Shown here: in pieces, positions 20,061-32,026 of the stretch | Layout: each line of letters begins with the position of its first letter | How positions within the stretch are numbered: position 1 is the first letter of the stretch | Source of the DNA: Bryopsis sp. KO-2023 | Taxonomy: Eukaryota; Chlorophyta; Ulvophyceae; Bryopsidales; Bryopsidaceae | Direction of reading: 5' to 3' | DNA length: 64,000 bases | Assembly (NCBI GenBank): GCA_030272585.1 | Contig: BSYQ01000011.1 | Span: 2,852,001 to 2,916,000, forward strand | Notes under the pieces: generated by a model | Databases searched by the model: none | Told to the model about the DNA's origin: nothing | The model's input: the letters and a program-made list of their open reading frames with translations, nothing else | Translations under genes and position numbers: made by a program

Positions 20061-22414
20061 ATGTCGTCACCATCACAGAGCCGCCAAGATGGTGACAGTG
20101 GCACAAGCCAGTCCCCAGCAAACATGCCGGAGACCATACGAATCGAAATGAACGCTTTATTCCAAGACCCACCTCCGGAAACTCCACAAGAAAGATTAGC
20201 CTCATACTATCGGAATCAGGCCAGAGATATCGCACGTCAGGCGGAGGAGATGCGAAATGATCCCGGAAAGCTAGCACACGGACAGGAAACTGGAAAAGCT
20301 AATGGCGATGTAGATGGTAATAGCCCGAGTCAAGATGACGCCATGACCCCTCATGAAGCAGCCAAACCACGAAAGAAGACAAGAAAGAGGAACAAGAAAA
20401 CCAGGTCCAGTGGTGAGCCATCTGTGTAGCGCTGGAGTTCAGTTTTGGGTTCAGAAAAATGTTGTCAACTGACAGGGCATTAATTTCGCAGACAAGACAA
20501 GAGAACAAGTGGGGATGTCTACCACACAGCAAGTCGTACCCTCGGCTGGTGACGGCATGTTCTGGGGATCAGTAGAGGCGCCCCCGCCAACTACTGAGCC
20601 TTCTGTACCCTCTGCACAACCTCCTACCATTGTTTCGCTAGAGAAGGCCACAAGGTCAACAGATGATAGTGACTACAGTGGTGCAAAGGACACAATTAAA
20701 GCCTCTATTGCGAAAAGAGAAGGGAAAAGGGGTGAGATAACGTTCCTCGAGAATCATGACGGCTTTTTACTTCTTTGTTGAGTCGACCTGCCGCCCTTTC
20801 GTTCCCTCATGGATAAGGCTGATGGCATTGTTCACGAGTCCAGAAGCAGAAAAAACGGTGTGTGTGTGTGTGTGTAGGCGACATTGATAGAGGAGGAGCC
20901 AAACCGAAGTCCATTCTCAAGTCGACGGATGGATCTGCGTCAATATCGCGAACGAGTTCCGGCAATCGCGTAAACTTTAAGCGTCAGTTGGAATTTTACA
21001 GTGAAAACAGTATAGATACCTGGTCGCTGTTGAAGTACGTGATGCACAGGGTCTATGACAGTTCTCCGTTTTGGCACGATGGTCAGTTCGAAAACACGTG
21101 GAACGAGGAGACGGTCCTTCAGTTGAACATACCTTCGTTCTCACTGAAGGAGACGCTTTTTTTCATGGCTCTGTTTTTGGCGACTTTCTTGATCCCAATC
21201 TGTACGCTTATCATTCCCATCAAGGCCTCTTCAACAGGAAAGGTACTCGACAACATAGTTTTTTCGTTGGCGACCATCAGTATCTTAGGCTGGTGTGTGG
21301 GATGCTACGTCGTGTTCTATTTGGAGCAGTTTTTTGCTTCGCTAGTACGATGGCGGCTCTTGATAATAGCAGGGATGGGACCAGTTGCATTTCTGTTTCA
21401 TTTCTTGTTATCTTTGGCTGGCGGCATGATGCTACCATATGGCGCCGACACAATGATATGTATCGTCGTCGCTGTCGTTGCTACTCTATTCTACTTCCTC
21501 CTTCCGCAAGCGTCGAGGGAGAAGCCAGGCTTCAAAGGGCGGCTAATTATTGGATCGTTCGTCCTCACCATGAGCTTTGCCTCAATTCACTTGCTTTCGT
21601 TGATGGAAGCAGCCAAGACTCGTGGACCGCAGGTTGCATACTTACTGGTGTTGATACTGCCACTGATTTTCACTCGGCTCACCACAGATATGCAGGTAAG
21701 AGAAGCGTGGAAGCACACACAACTTTGTGGCACCTTAACGACAACACCAAATCACCACAGTCGTGAGAGAGTTCTTTTGTATCCCAGGAAGCTTTGCCGT
21801 ATACCTCAGCAGGTTTCTCGATGATCGCCCAGGGATTTCTTACATGGCTTTTCTCAAGCACCGTGTATTCTCTCCTGGTGGCGCTGGCGCTGGAAGTACC
21901 ATACTACAACCTCTACGCAGTGTACCTGATATCGGATCTAGCATGCATATGCGGTGTGGGGCCGATATGGTCCCTATGGTCGACGGCAGGGTACCTGAGG
22001 ACGTCCAAATTCGCGCAAACGATATTCGGATGGGCGCAGAACCCCATTAAGCCAAAGCCAGTCCTTGTGAAGTATTTCACACGAACTTTGGTTGCTACTG
22101 TCTACCCTTTGATAATGACAGCAGTGTACGCCTCCGACAATAAAGAGGCTTTCGCGTCGACATCAGATGCTGTGCTGGGCGATGGCAAGCTACCCAAGCT
22201 GTGGATCACTATGATGATAGAGGTGGCCACGTCTCTCTTTTGGGTGGCCTTCGTGTATCGGTTGATGAAAGTGCGTTGTGCGAAGGACGCATTCAACGGG
22301 GTAATTATTCAGTTTTCCAAGAATCTGCCGTACATTTTGATCGGAGGTACAGTGGTGTCACTTCATTCAGTCCTCATCAGGGCAAAGCCTTCCAACAGCG
22401 GATTTTTGAGTTGA
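20061..22414 (+). CDS. Polytopic membrane protein, 678 aa, no family recognised
   Basis: Four exons join in phase: 20061-20412, 20492-20731, 20878-21695, 21788-22414 (TGA). The first ~200 residues are hydrophilic and disordered, with a Lys/Arg-rich patch (KPRKKTRKRNKKTRSS). The rest holds about 10-11 hydrophobic spans: LFFMALFLATFLIPICTLII, the ILGWCVGCYVVFYLEQFF region, AFLFHFLLSLAGG, MICIVVAVVATLFYFLL, SFVLTMSFASIHLLSLM, YLLVLILPLIFTRL, then two around YSLLVALALEVPYYNLYAVY, and three more to the end. No transporter signature, pore motif or conserved charged helix pair is recognisable. The ATG is three bases after a TTTGTAG acceptor. An N-terminal cytoplasmic tail with basic patch is plausible. 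Likely an integral membrane transporter, sensor or lipid enzyme; function unknown. Confidence 0.8.
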
Positions 22415-25227
22415 TTGAGCAGCAGATTTTTGAAACGTACGTTTTGGGGAAATTGAACATTCTTAATCATTCTAGCACTCAAACCTGTCCCTAGGATTTT
22501 GTGGAATTTCTTTTTGTTATTTTTGCGTTTGTCTTTGGAGGCAATTAGTCATATAGAGGTGCCCCCCCCCCAGCAAAAACAATATGAGCTCACCCTTCTG
22601 GCTGGAAACACTCTGCAACGATTCACCACATCGAGATTCCAACCATACAAACCAGTTGCATATTTTCCTCAAAGGTTCAGAAAAAATCATGTCGGAAGCA
22701 AACCAATTAGCAGGGACATGATCAAGATTCAAAACCAACATGGCCACCAAATCAACAAGCTAAAAAAAAAGTGTTGTCTTTTTGTTACATTCTTATGCAA
22801 GATTACATACGTTATTCTCAATGCCTTGATTGAGACGTTGAAGCACTTTTTTTGTCATCCTTCTTGTTTTCAATCTTTCCTTGGCGCCGAAACCACAACG
22901 TATCGACCCCTGAAAAAAAGAAAAAAAAAAAACCTCCACCATTCCCAACCTGAAAAGTCCACCAAATGACTGAGCAGTTTTGTAAATCTATGCATATATA
23001 ATATTCTCCCAAGGTACATAATGTCCAAATATCCACTGCTTGAAGTGAATTTCCTTCTCTTTTTGCAAGTTCTCTTTTTTTGATTTCAGAAAAAAAAACA
23101 ACGATGCTTCCACCACCACACTCAAACAGTCCATCAGTCATTATTTCCTTTTTTCTTTATTATCCTTTCGTTACCCACACAATTTTTGATCTCCCTCCCG
23201 GCGGGAGAGTCATTACGTCCTCTTATGTAATATTTCCATTCAAAGTTTCATGTTAAGAAAAACTCAGTCCAGGAAAGGATTTGCCCGTTTCAATTCTTCA
23301 TCCAGCAAAAGAAGAAAAAGGTTGGAAAAAAAGATAGGCAATTGTACTGAAAAAAAGGAAGAAAAAAAACAAAAACAAAGGAAAGAAGAGAAACAAGTAC
23401 TGCTAATACTAAAAAGCAAACCAAAAAAGTCAGTTTCTGACTTCTTCATATTCTTCACAGAACCAACTTTCTCCAGGGTATTTTTCCACCGATAATTCTT
23501 AATGGCCTCTGTTCTCTATCCCCCCCGCCCCCCCTTTACCAGCCCTTTCTAGGAAAACTTGAGTTTCTTTGCCCCCTCTTTTCAGTTTTTTTCCCTTCAA
23601 TGATCTTTTCATTTCAAGAATAATCAATGGGAAAAAAAATAACATATAATTCTTGAGGAAACCAGCAAAGAGACAATATAAGAAAAAAAAGTCCCTAACA
23701 AAAAGGGACCTTCAGTCAGGCATCCCACCTCTGTTTTCTCTTTCTGTCTCGTTGCTTTCACTCCAAGCTGTACAAATATTCTCGTAAATACGCCCAAAAT
23801 TTCAATATGGAAATTATTCGACAACCCCAACTCCCCACATAGACTCTTTTTCTTTTTTTTTTCTTTTTTCAACCTAGCTTTTCGCACAGATTCATCAGAA
23901 AATCGTCAGAACTCCATCGCCAAATTTTCCCATCCTCCTTCCCAAGCAGAATAATTTTGCGAATCTTTCTTTTCTTGCGAAAACAAAAATACAAAAAAAT
24001 CCACACATTTCCTCTTTTCCATTCCTTCTTTTTTTTTTTTTCCCTCTGAACGACACGAAAAGCCTCTCCTTTGATTCTTATTATTTGATCCGTGAATTTT
24101 CCACTGATAGACCCACATATTGATACAAAAATATCTCAATGCAGAGAATTCTCTGTTCAGGTTAAAAATCCTGAAGTTGCAACAACTTTTTTTTTTCCTT
24201 GTGTGTTGTTTTCTCTCTTTGTTTCTTTTTCCTTTTCACTAATGCATATTTATGCCTGCTTTCTTACTTGGGGGTTTTTCCCACCCCCAAGGGAATCCCT
24301 AACATGGATCCATGTATCTAATTTTTAAGTCCCCATTACCATCTTGAGAATATCCTACCCAAACAAGAAAGCCGATGGATGTTTTCGGAAAGACAGCCCA
24401 CAGTTGAAAGAAAACTGAAAATTCTTTCCGAAAACGATGGCATTGTGTATTTGTTTTGAATCGTCCTTTTTTTTCCCCTCCAATGTGCATATTCATTCTC
24501 CTCAGCTTTTTTCTTTCTTTCTGCAGAAAATCGGGCCCTATTTTGGCATGCTAACAAAAATATCCACCTTTTCCCTCACCCTTCACTATCATTTGAGTAA
24601 AATGAATGGAAAAGCCTATTGACCCAGTATGAACCGAACCAACCAAAAGCCCAACCAAAAGCCATATAAAAATATACACACCCTACCTACTAATGATATG
24701 AGGGAAAAGAAAAAAAAAAGAACAGACGGGGTTTGGGGGGGGGGGGGGGGGGCCCCAGAACACCAGTCAAAATTTCTCTGGTGGTTTTTGGAAGACATCT
24801 CGCATTCTGCATTACTGTTGGGTATTTCCTTGAATTGGAATCTCTGTCCCTCCCTCCCTCCCTCCCTCCCTCCCTCCATTATCATATCTTAATGCATTTC
24901 TTTTTCTGTTTTCTCAAGCTTGTCAAATGAAGGGGTGAGGGAAGCAAGTAAAACAAAAATCATGCTCGATTTTCTGCTTCTTCTTTTCCCAAACGAGCAT
25001 TCTCAACAATCCGTTTTTTTTTTTTTCTTCATGTTATCCCCTTTTTACCTTTCCGACGACCCCCCCCCCCCCCCCTCTCCACCCCCCAAAATTCTCCAAA
25101 TCAAATTGTTCCCCCTTTTCCAAACATCTCCAAAGTTTGGACTTCATCTTTGGGGTTCCTCCTCCTTCAATCGTTTTTCCTTCCTTTTAAAATCCCTCCG
25201 AAAGTAAAAAAATCGATGCAATCAATT
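22415..25227. other. Long convergent intergenic region, pyrimidine-rich on the plus strand
   Basis: No exon recognised. It is dominated by T and C tracts, poly-C runs (22562-22571, 23521-23535, 25061-25078), a (CCCT)n array at 24845-24878 and an exceptional G18 run (24735-24752). C-richness on the plus strand starts near 22.5 kb, consistent with this being 3' territory of the minus-strand gene that ends at 25228. Confidence 0.5.
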
Positions 25228-26447
25228 TCAAGCAAGGTTTTTTTGGGAAATGACCCCCACACTCCCATTGTACGTTATCGACTGCAATTTCTCCAGTTTG
25301 GTCAAATTAACCGACACCGATCCGAAATCAGTCAGACCCACCGCCGCCGTCAGATGCAAAATCGCCGAAAACTCCAAAACCAAATGCAATGTCCCAATGA
25401 TGGCGGCACCAGAACTACCCTCAGAATCGAACATATAGATCTTCACTGCAGTTACTGGAATCAACGCAATTTCAGCTATCCCCGCCACCAGCAACAGCAA
25501 AAACCTCAGATTGTGGGAAACCGCACGAATCACTTTCTCTTTCACCAAAACTCGCTCTATCCATCCATGCTGAATGACCAAATACATCACAATCGACGCC
25601 ACCAAACACACCGTGATTGCCAGTCTGACAGGCACGATCGCAGATCCAGGGTCAGCAGGAGGAACCGCCGAGCTCGCTGCCAATAATATACAAAACGAAA
25701 CCCCAAAATATGCAGAAACGGTGTTCAATGCCAGCAATTTCGGGAATGGATCCATACAAATGTCCCGGATTTGCACATGTCGAAATCCACCCATGATCGC
25801 TCCACAGATCGAGGTCAAGGCAAACAAAGCTAGCCCTGTCCATCGAGTGGGGGACTGCCGTAACGTATCTGATATAGAAAACCTTTCCGGCACTTCAACT
25901 TGGGATCCGGATTCATTGCTGTAACATCGAGAGCAACCCAAAGCTATGGAAAACCCCACCACCACTGCAATTATGGGGAGGGCAAAAAGAACCCCACCAA
26001 CAGCTCGTGGGAGGATCTTGGGCTTCGACCATCGATCCGGTGCTGGCAGGCGCCGCCGGCTCGCTTTCAACAATTGCTTTGTGCTGAATTCCGAGCTGCA
26101 AGGCGTGTCCAAAACACAAACACAAAATGAAAAGGAAGAAATTACATTGAGATCAGTGAAAATCCATGAGGGTCAAATGTGGCTTTCAGCTGTAAAAAGG
26201 GGTTTGATTGAAAAGCTGTTGATTTCAGGGGGGGGGGGTCATATCGACAGCTCGATTTTCACCTGATCCTCTGGCCGGGGATCGGTGTTGCTTGCTCAAA
26301 TGATGGTCGGCTTTCAGTGTCGGCTTTGTTCCTCCCCCTCTGCAAGCTCTTGTCCGACGGGAATTCGGGGGTCGACGCCCCATGTCGTCCATCATGAGCG
26401 GGACCAATTTCGGTCTTTCGAAGTCGACGTGGGTCGACGCCGCTCAT
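25228..26447 (-). CDS. Six-TM membrane protein, paralog A (possibly Frag1/DRAM/Sfk1-like), 350 aa
   Basis: Two exons on the minus strand: 26447-26263 (ATG, MSGVDPRRLRKTEIG, hydrophilic and basic) and 26095-25228, joined in phase 2. The protein has six hydrophobic spans: VGGVLFALPIIAVVVGFSI, TGLALFALTSICGAIMGG, FGVSFCILLAASSA, LAITVCLVASIVMYLVI, LRFLLLLVAGIAEIALI and LHLVLEFSAILHLTAAVGL. A luminal-type loop after TM1 has GCSRCY then VPERFSISDTLRQSPTRW. That P-x-ISDT loop plus six TMs recalls Frag1/DRAM/Sfk1 proteins (lipid remodelling or lysosomal membrane), but the match is by eye only. It is clearly homologous to the gene at 32027-33208. Divergently transcribed from the sulfotransferase. Confidence 0.75.
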
Positions 26448-27201
26448 CTTACGATGAATCAACAACACGAGGGGGGGCACCCGAACCCCTGATTCTACAC
26501 AAAAGGCCACTGCCAACGGCGCGACAACTGGGAGGGGGTGGAAAGGATTGGGTAACAAGGTTTATTTGGGATTGGAGGAGTGATTGCGAAATGTCACGTT
26601 GCTTGCTTGTTGTGAAAGGGCTTCTAAAAAGAGAAAGAGAAAGCTGGGGTGGTTTAAAAATAGACGTTCGTTCCAAGGCCGCCACGAAAACGCAACACAC
26701 GCAGGAGATGGGCGTGTTGTGTTTCGACATGCTTCCGCCAACCGCCAAATCGATGGACAACCCTCGAGTTAGAAAACATCCATGTGCAAAACTCCTTTTT
26801 TTTGCTCTTGGCTGTCCAGACGCCAGTCGAAAATGGAGCGTCCGTTTTTTCGATTGAAAAAGCATTTGCAGCCGCTTTGCTCGTTTGCCTAGCAAAAAAA
26901 ATCCATGAAGCATTCCACATAAACTCCACCGTGCCTGCTAGATACAATTTTTTCGGCGATTCGAGGGTTGGGATACATGTCGAACTGTGGCGAACTGATA
27001 TGCTTGCACCGAGTCAGTCAAGGAGAGCGTAATACATCAAACGAGACAAGAAAGCGATGGCCCCTACAATGTACAACACAAAGAAAGTCGTTTCACGCAA
27101 CAACATTCCGACGTACAGAATCGCTTGTAACCTTGGTAAGGTTGGAGTTCGCGTTACGAAAATGTCTTGTTCGTTTGTTGCCAAAAAGTCGGCAAGGAGT
27201 G
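26448..27201. promoter_or_regulatory. Divergent intergenic region (putative bidirectional promoter)
   Basis: 754 bp between the start codons of paralog A (minus) and the sulfotransferase (plus). No exon seen. Contains repeated TCGA/ACGT-rich words; base composition is more balanced and GC-richer than flanking spacers. No TATA box could be assigned with confidence. Confidence 0.45.
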
Positions 27202-30200
27202 ATGCGGATCCCCGTTCTTAGCCTCGTCGCGCTGGTCGGCCTTCTTATTCCGGTTATGCTCTGGAGAAACTTAGCATCACAGGACGTCAATCGCGCACAA
27301 AGCAGGTGCAGCCGTGTGCTTGAACCCTGATTGAAAAACTGGCAACAACGTAGAGTCTCTCAACTTTTATGCGCGAGCAAGTCGACGAAAAGGCTTCTGC
27401 AACGAGGGAAAACAGTTCCTCCCAGCAACTGTTTTCCCGTGCAGACTGCTCCATATTCCATGACAAATCACTCAAATCACCCCCTTTCCCGATTTCAACT
27501 CTGTGCATCCTACTTCCTTATAATTCCTCAATAACTGAGGATAAGGTGAAATCACTTTGATGGGTGGTTCTCAAACTGTTTTAGCATTGTTGGTGTATCC
27601 CATGTGTGAGGTGTCCAAATCAAACTGGTTCTACATCATACCTCGTACTTTATAAAGATGAAATCAAACCAGTTCTGAGACGTACCTAAGATTTGCTACC
27701 TGATATATATATTCAATATTCATTAGTTATAAATTGTGAGGCTGTCTTTGATTCAGGATAAGTTGAAAAGATACCACTTTCATTGAAATTCATTGAATCA
27801 ACTAAGAAATCTTCCATGTCGATTTTAAAGGATGGTCAACCTCTCTTTCGGAATAAAAAGTCGAATGGTAATTTGTAATTCCAGAACTTTCTAATTTTTC
27901 ATTGGAAGAAGTTTATTGAATACCTTATGCATATAGATATATATTTTTATTTCTGAGTTACTGCACGGTTTTTATTTTCAAAATATGAATCTTTTCATGT
28001 AAACTTATTTGTATTCATAATTCAATTTTCGATTAAAATCTCGATTTCTGAGCTTGCCAGGTGCGAATTGTTTCTAGATGATCGACATAATTTTTCACCA
28101 GCAAATCCTAATAAACATTCAAATAATTGGCCAACATTCATTCCCAACAAGGTTAAAAAAAATATCGAATCCACGGCTATCGATTCAAACTCTTTTTTTG
28201 GTAAATGAACGATGGTCATACCTTCGTGTGTCCAAAAATACGATATATAGATATATATATATAGATATATGTCGAATTTTGATGTGTTTTCAATTCAAGT
28301 CTGATCCTAAGTGGGATACTATGGAGCAAGGGGCAACCAGGGGAAAAAACTTACACCATTGTTCGATTCCAGTGGTGTGTTTTATCATAGTTCAATAATT
28401 ACATGCAAGGCGTTTATAACAGAAATGACACATATGCTTGACAGGGGTTTTGACATGTTGTCTGGAGACATTGAAACGAGCAGCAACATTAGACTTAATC
28501 AAGATGCAACCTCTGGACTGCGTTACTCTTTTCCCCGACCATCTGGTAAATGCAACAGGTATTACCGCTTTCTGCTTGCTTTTTTTTTTTTTTCGGAACC
28601 GAACAAGCCCTTTCCAGGAGTCTCCTTGCATGAACTGACAGCGAGGTTTCACAGCTTCTTTGTGTTAAGAAGAGGGTGAACGGGAAGTGGTTCCTAGCAG
28701 AGCTCGACTTCATAAAACTCGTTTGTTGTGCTTTATGTTCGAGAAGAGGGGACGTATGATTCCAACTGACAATAACCCTCCTTTCTGTGCCCCCATCAAA
28801 TGGAGCCTTCGATTTTCCAGTTGGATTGCAGTTCGCACAAACTCCATGCTCACCTATTTAGTTTTGCAGTTTTCTTTTCCATTTCTGCAGAGAATCTGTG
28901 TTATTGTACCCAGGGATTTCCCCCCTTTCGAATGTTGTCCCCATGTGGATCCAAAACTCCTAACAAAGCCGACAAAATCCAGCACTAGACCCAAAATGCT
29001 GATTGGGATAGGAAGCATGAAGGGGGGCAGTTCTTTCATATTCAACCTCCTGAAACAGCATCCAAATATCGCGTCGCCTAGAAACAGACAGAAGGAGTTG
29101 CATTTTTTCAATCATGTGGAAATCGACTCGGGTGGGCTGGATGCTTATTTGAGAAAATGGGGATGGAATGGAACATCAACCGAGGCTTTCGAGGGAAAAA
29201 CTCTAATGGAAATGACACCCCAAACCATGATGGTGAGTGGCGTTGAGGGGCAGGATGGTGTTTCTTTCTTACCTTGGTGGTGGAATTTTGTTTTGGGGTC
29301 TGTTTTTATTTCTTGATGTGACATTTTCCATGTTGTATTTCTGGAACAGTCCAAGAAAAAAAGAAAAAGCGTAGAAGTAGGGATATCAAAAATTTGAGAC
29401 GAGCCGGCAAGGACTTCTTTTGTCGCTGAGGTATGACTAAAAATATATGTATATTTGTTATTGTGTGTAGCTGCCTTGGGCTCCTTGCTATTTTCGTAAG
29501 TGGCTACCGGATGCGAAATTCTTGCTGGTCTTGAGGAACCCTGTGGCAAGGGCTATTTCTCAAGTCCATTTCGAAAGGCAGCTATGTCTGTCATTCAGGC
29601 ACAATGGAGACTGCTGTGGTCCCTATGCCAGATCCTTCAATGCGTCGATGCTGGATGCCCTTGGGGAATTGCTGATTCGAAACCAGGAATTCAATTGCCT
29701 TTTCAATGACGGTGTGGAAAGAACGAAAGAAAGGAGAAAGGAAAAAGTGGAAAACAGCCACCAACAACGAAACAGTGAAAACCCAAGGAATCTCATTTCT
29801 TTTTCCAGGTGCATTTTTTCCCTTTACTTTTTTCTTTCAAGGGAGGGATCGTTCAGCTCTGAAATTTCGACCTGGGGGGAGGGAGTGTCCCATGTAATTG
29901 ACTCACCTTTTCACCGGTCACATTTCATGGTTGTTTTTTTTTCAATATTCTTATGCGCCTCCTCTCTGTTTTCTTATTTTTTATTTTTTCACTAGGTGAT
30001 GATTCCAAGACTTGGCCAGATTGTTTTAACAACCATTGGTGGCGTCAGGAGCACAGGTCTGTCAAGCATATCTCAACCCTGACCACCTATCTATCAAGGG
30101 GATTCTATGCAGCCCAATTAGCATGGTGGCTAGAATTCTTCCCACCATCACAAATCATTCTAGTGAAATCGGAAAACTTGTACAAGGTACGGAAAAAGAA

Positions 30201-31188
30201 AAATAATAGAAAAAAAAAAACATCACCAAGCAGATGGTTCATTGGTCCAAAGGTGGTTTTGCCTTCTGTAAGCCACCTCAGTAAAATTTTAAACACAGTT
30301 CCGAAAAGGATAAGAAAAGACAGAGGCCATTTTGTTTGATAGAATGGACAGATTGACAAAAAGCTCTGTTCAGTAAAATATATATATATATATATATATT
30401 TTTTTTTGGGGGGGGGAGGGATGATTTCTGTCCTAAATTTTCCTCTTTTTGGATTTTTTTTCTTCTACATGATTTGAGGTAGCTGGTGCACATCATTTCT
30501 GATTATTTTTGTGTGTGTTTTTTTTGGGGGTGAATACTAGAATCCCTTGAAAGAGACCAATCGAGTGCTACGGTTCATTGGGGAGGAGCTGCTATTGGGT
30601 GATGGACCTGGGCATTTTCCGCTAGATCTCAAGAATGTAGCCCAATACAAGACACCTCCAGATCCGACTCATGAACCTGATTTGGATAAAGTCATTGACC
30701 AGCTAATCGAAGTTTACCGACCCTCCAATCAAGAGTTTTACCAGTGAGTGGAAGTCACTACAAGGAGCAGCTTTCCCTGTTTGACTGTTCGACTGTTTTT
30801 GCACTTGAGTTCAAACTCACTCTGAGCAATAGGATATTTAAATACCAAGAAAGGATTGTTAGTCTTCTCATAAATTTAAATAAGATTTTTTTTTTCCTTT
30901 CTCCCCTTTGTTTTTGCAACAGTGAAAATCTGTGGTTGGTTGGTTTATTTCTTGATTGATTTTTTTTTTTTGGTCATGCAAATGAGTGATACGGGCCTAT
31001 CACTGTTTTTTTTTTCTTTTTTTCTTTTATTTTCTTTTTTTTTGTGGGGGATCATGAATAGACTTTTGAGAGAGCATGGGCTGGACTTCGAAGAATTTGA
31101 TGACAGTGAGATTTCTCGAGATAATGGGTTGGTTGCACTCAACACGTCACTAGCAATCGACCCAAAAGGTTGCAGGTTTGTGGTTTGA
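27202..31188 (+). CDS. Type II membrane (Golgi-type) sulfotransferase, 454 aa
   Basis: Eight exons agree in phase: 27202-27305, 28445-28545, 28618-28675, 28893-29232, 29471-29711, 29996-30186, 30541-30743, 31062-31188. Residues 1-20 (MRIPVLSLVALVGLLIPVML) form a signal anchor, expected of Golgi carbohydrate sulfotransferases. The PAPS 5'-phosphosulfate loop is IGIGSMKGGSSFIFNLLKQH and the 3'-phosphate motif is FLLVLRNPVARAIS. A later GFYAAQLAWWLEFFPPSQII segment is also typical of the family. Several Cys (CFNNHW, CCGPY) suggest luminal disulfides. It would transfer sulfate from PAPS to a glycan or similar acceptor; the acceptor is not predictable. The acceptor site of exon 4 is a tandem CAGAG; only the second AG keeps phase. 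First intron is 1.1 kb. AATAAA follows near 31535. Confidence 0.85.
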
Positions 31189-32026
31189 GCAAAGTTGCTC
31201 TTGGAACTGGATCGTCAATCTATTGCCCTCCTCTCCTGCAATAGTTTCTGTAGTCAGTGGGATACTCTGAACCAAGGCCTTTCAAGTTGTTCGTCCTTCT
31301 CTGGTGACAACTGAAATTAAACTGAAGTCAAATAAGCTGTTTTCATAACAGCTTTACAGCTAATGTAAAAGAAACATTGTAGGGGTGAGGATCTTCTCTC
31401 CCGCCAATTCCCAGTGACTTATATTATTGAAGGGGCATAGTGAGTGCCTATAGTAAGGTCATTTTTTCTGGGGCTTGTGGGTATGTTTGCTGATTGTGAT
31501 GGACACACAGGATTGGACCAAGGTGTAATAGAGAAATAAATAATGAGAGCAATCAGAACAGCCAATGAAGCTTTGGAGGGAAATGTGGAATGGAAAAGGC
31601 TCCAAAAACGACCGAAGGTGTGCGCGGATCTGGGCTGTTTGGGGGGATGCTGCGGATCCCTCTACGGTCGGTTTATTTGTTGACGCACCCCCGACCAGAC
31701 CGAAAGAACTCGTTTGTCAGAGTACCCAGGTGGAGGGATTCGACCCAATCTTTGCCCCCCATACTGGCAATTTCTGTCCAGGCGCCGAGTCTCACTCTCC
31801 ACCTGTCACCCCAGAATATTAGACCATCTTCGTGTGTAGTTCGCAGGAGTTTGCCCACTTTGCGGGCATCATATTGTCGCTTTTTCTACCATTCGTTTCT
31901 TCTTTCGATTTGGTATCAACAACGCGCGCAATATCTTTTCGTCTTGGGCCATCTCTTTGTGCCCAGATAAACACGCGCGTCATACAAAAGGACTGGAGAG
32001 GGTTTGGGTTCCGTCCTTTCCAACGG
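31189..32026. other. Spacer between sulfotransferase and paralog B
   Basis: Holds a likely 3' UTR with AATAAA at about 31535 and the upstream region of the next gene. No further exon recognised. Confidence 0.45.

Noticed and set aside
21071-21766. 231-codon plus-strand ORF overlapping the 678-aa membrane protein gene
   Set aside because: Shadow frame; the other frame gives membrane helices and phase-consistent exons.
26449-26913. 154-codon minus-strand ORF upstream of paralog A
   Set aside because: Low-complexity composition, non-ATG context, and it overlaps the divergent promoter; the ATG at 26447 gives the phase-correct first exon.
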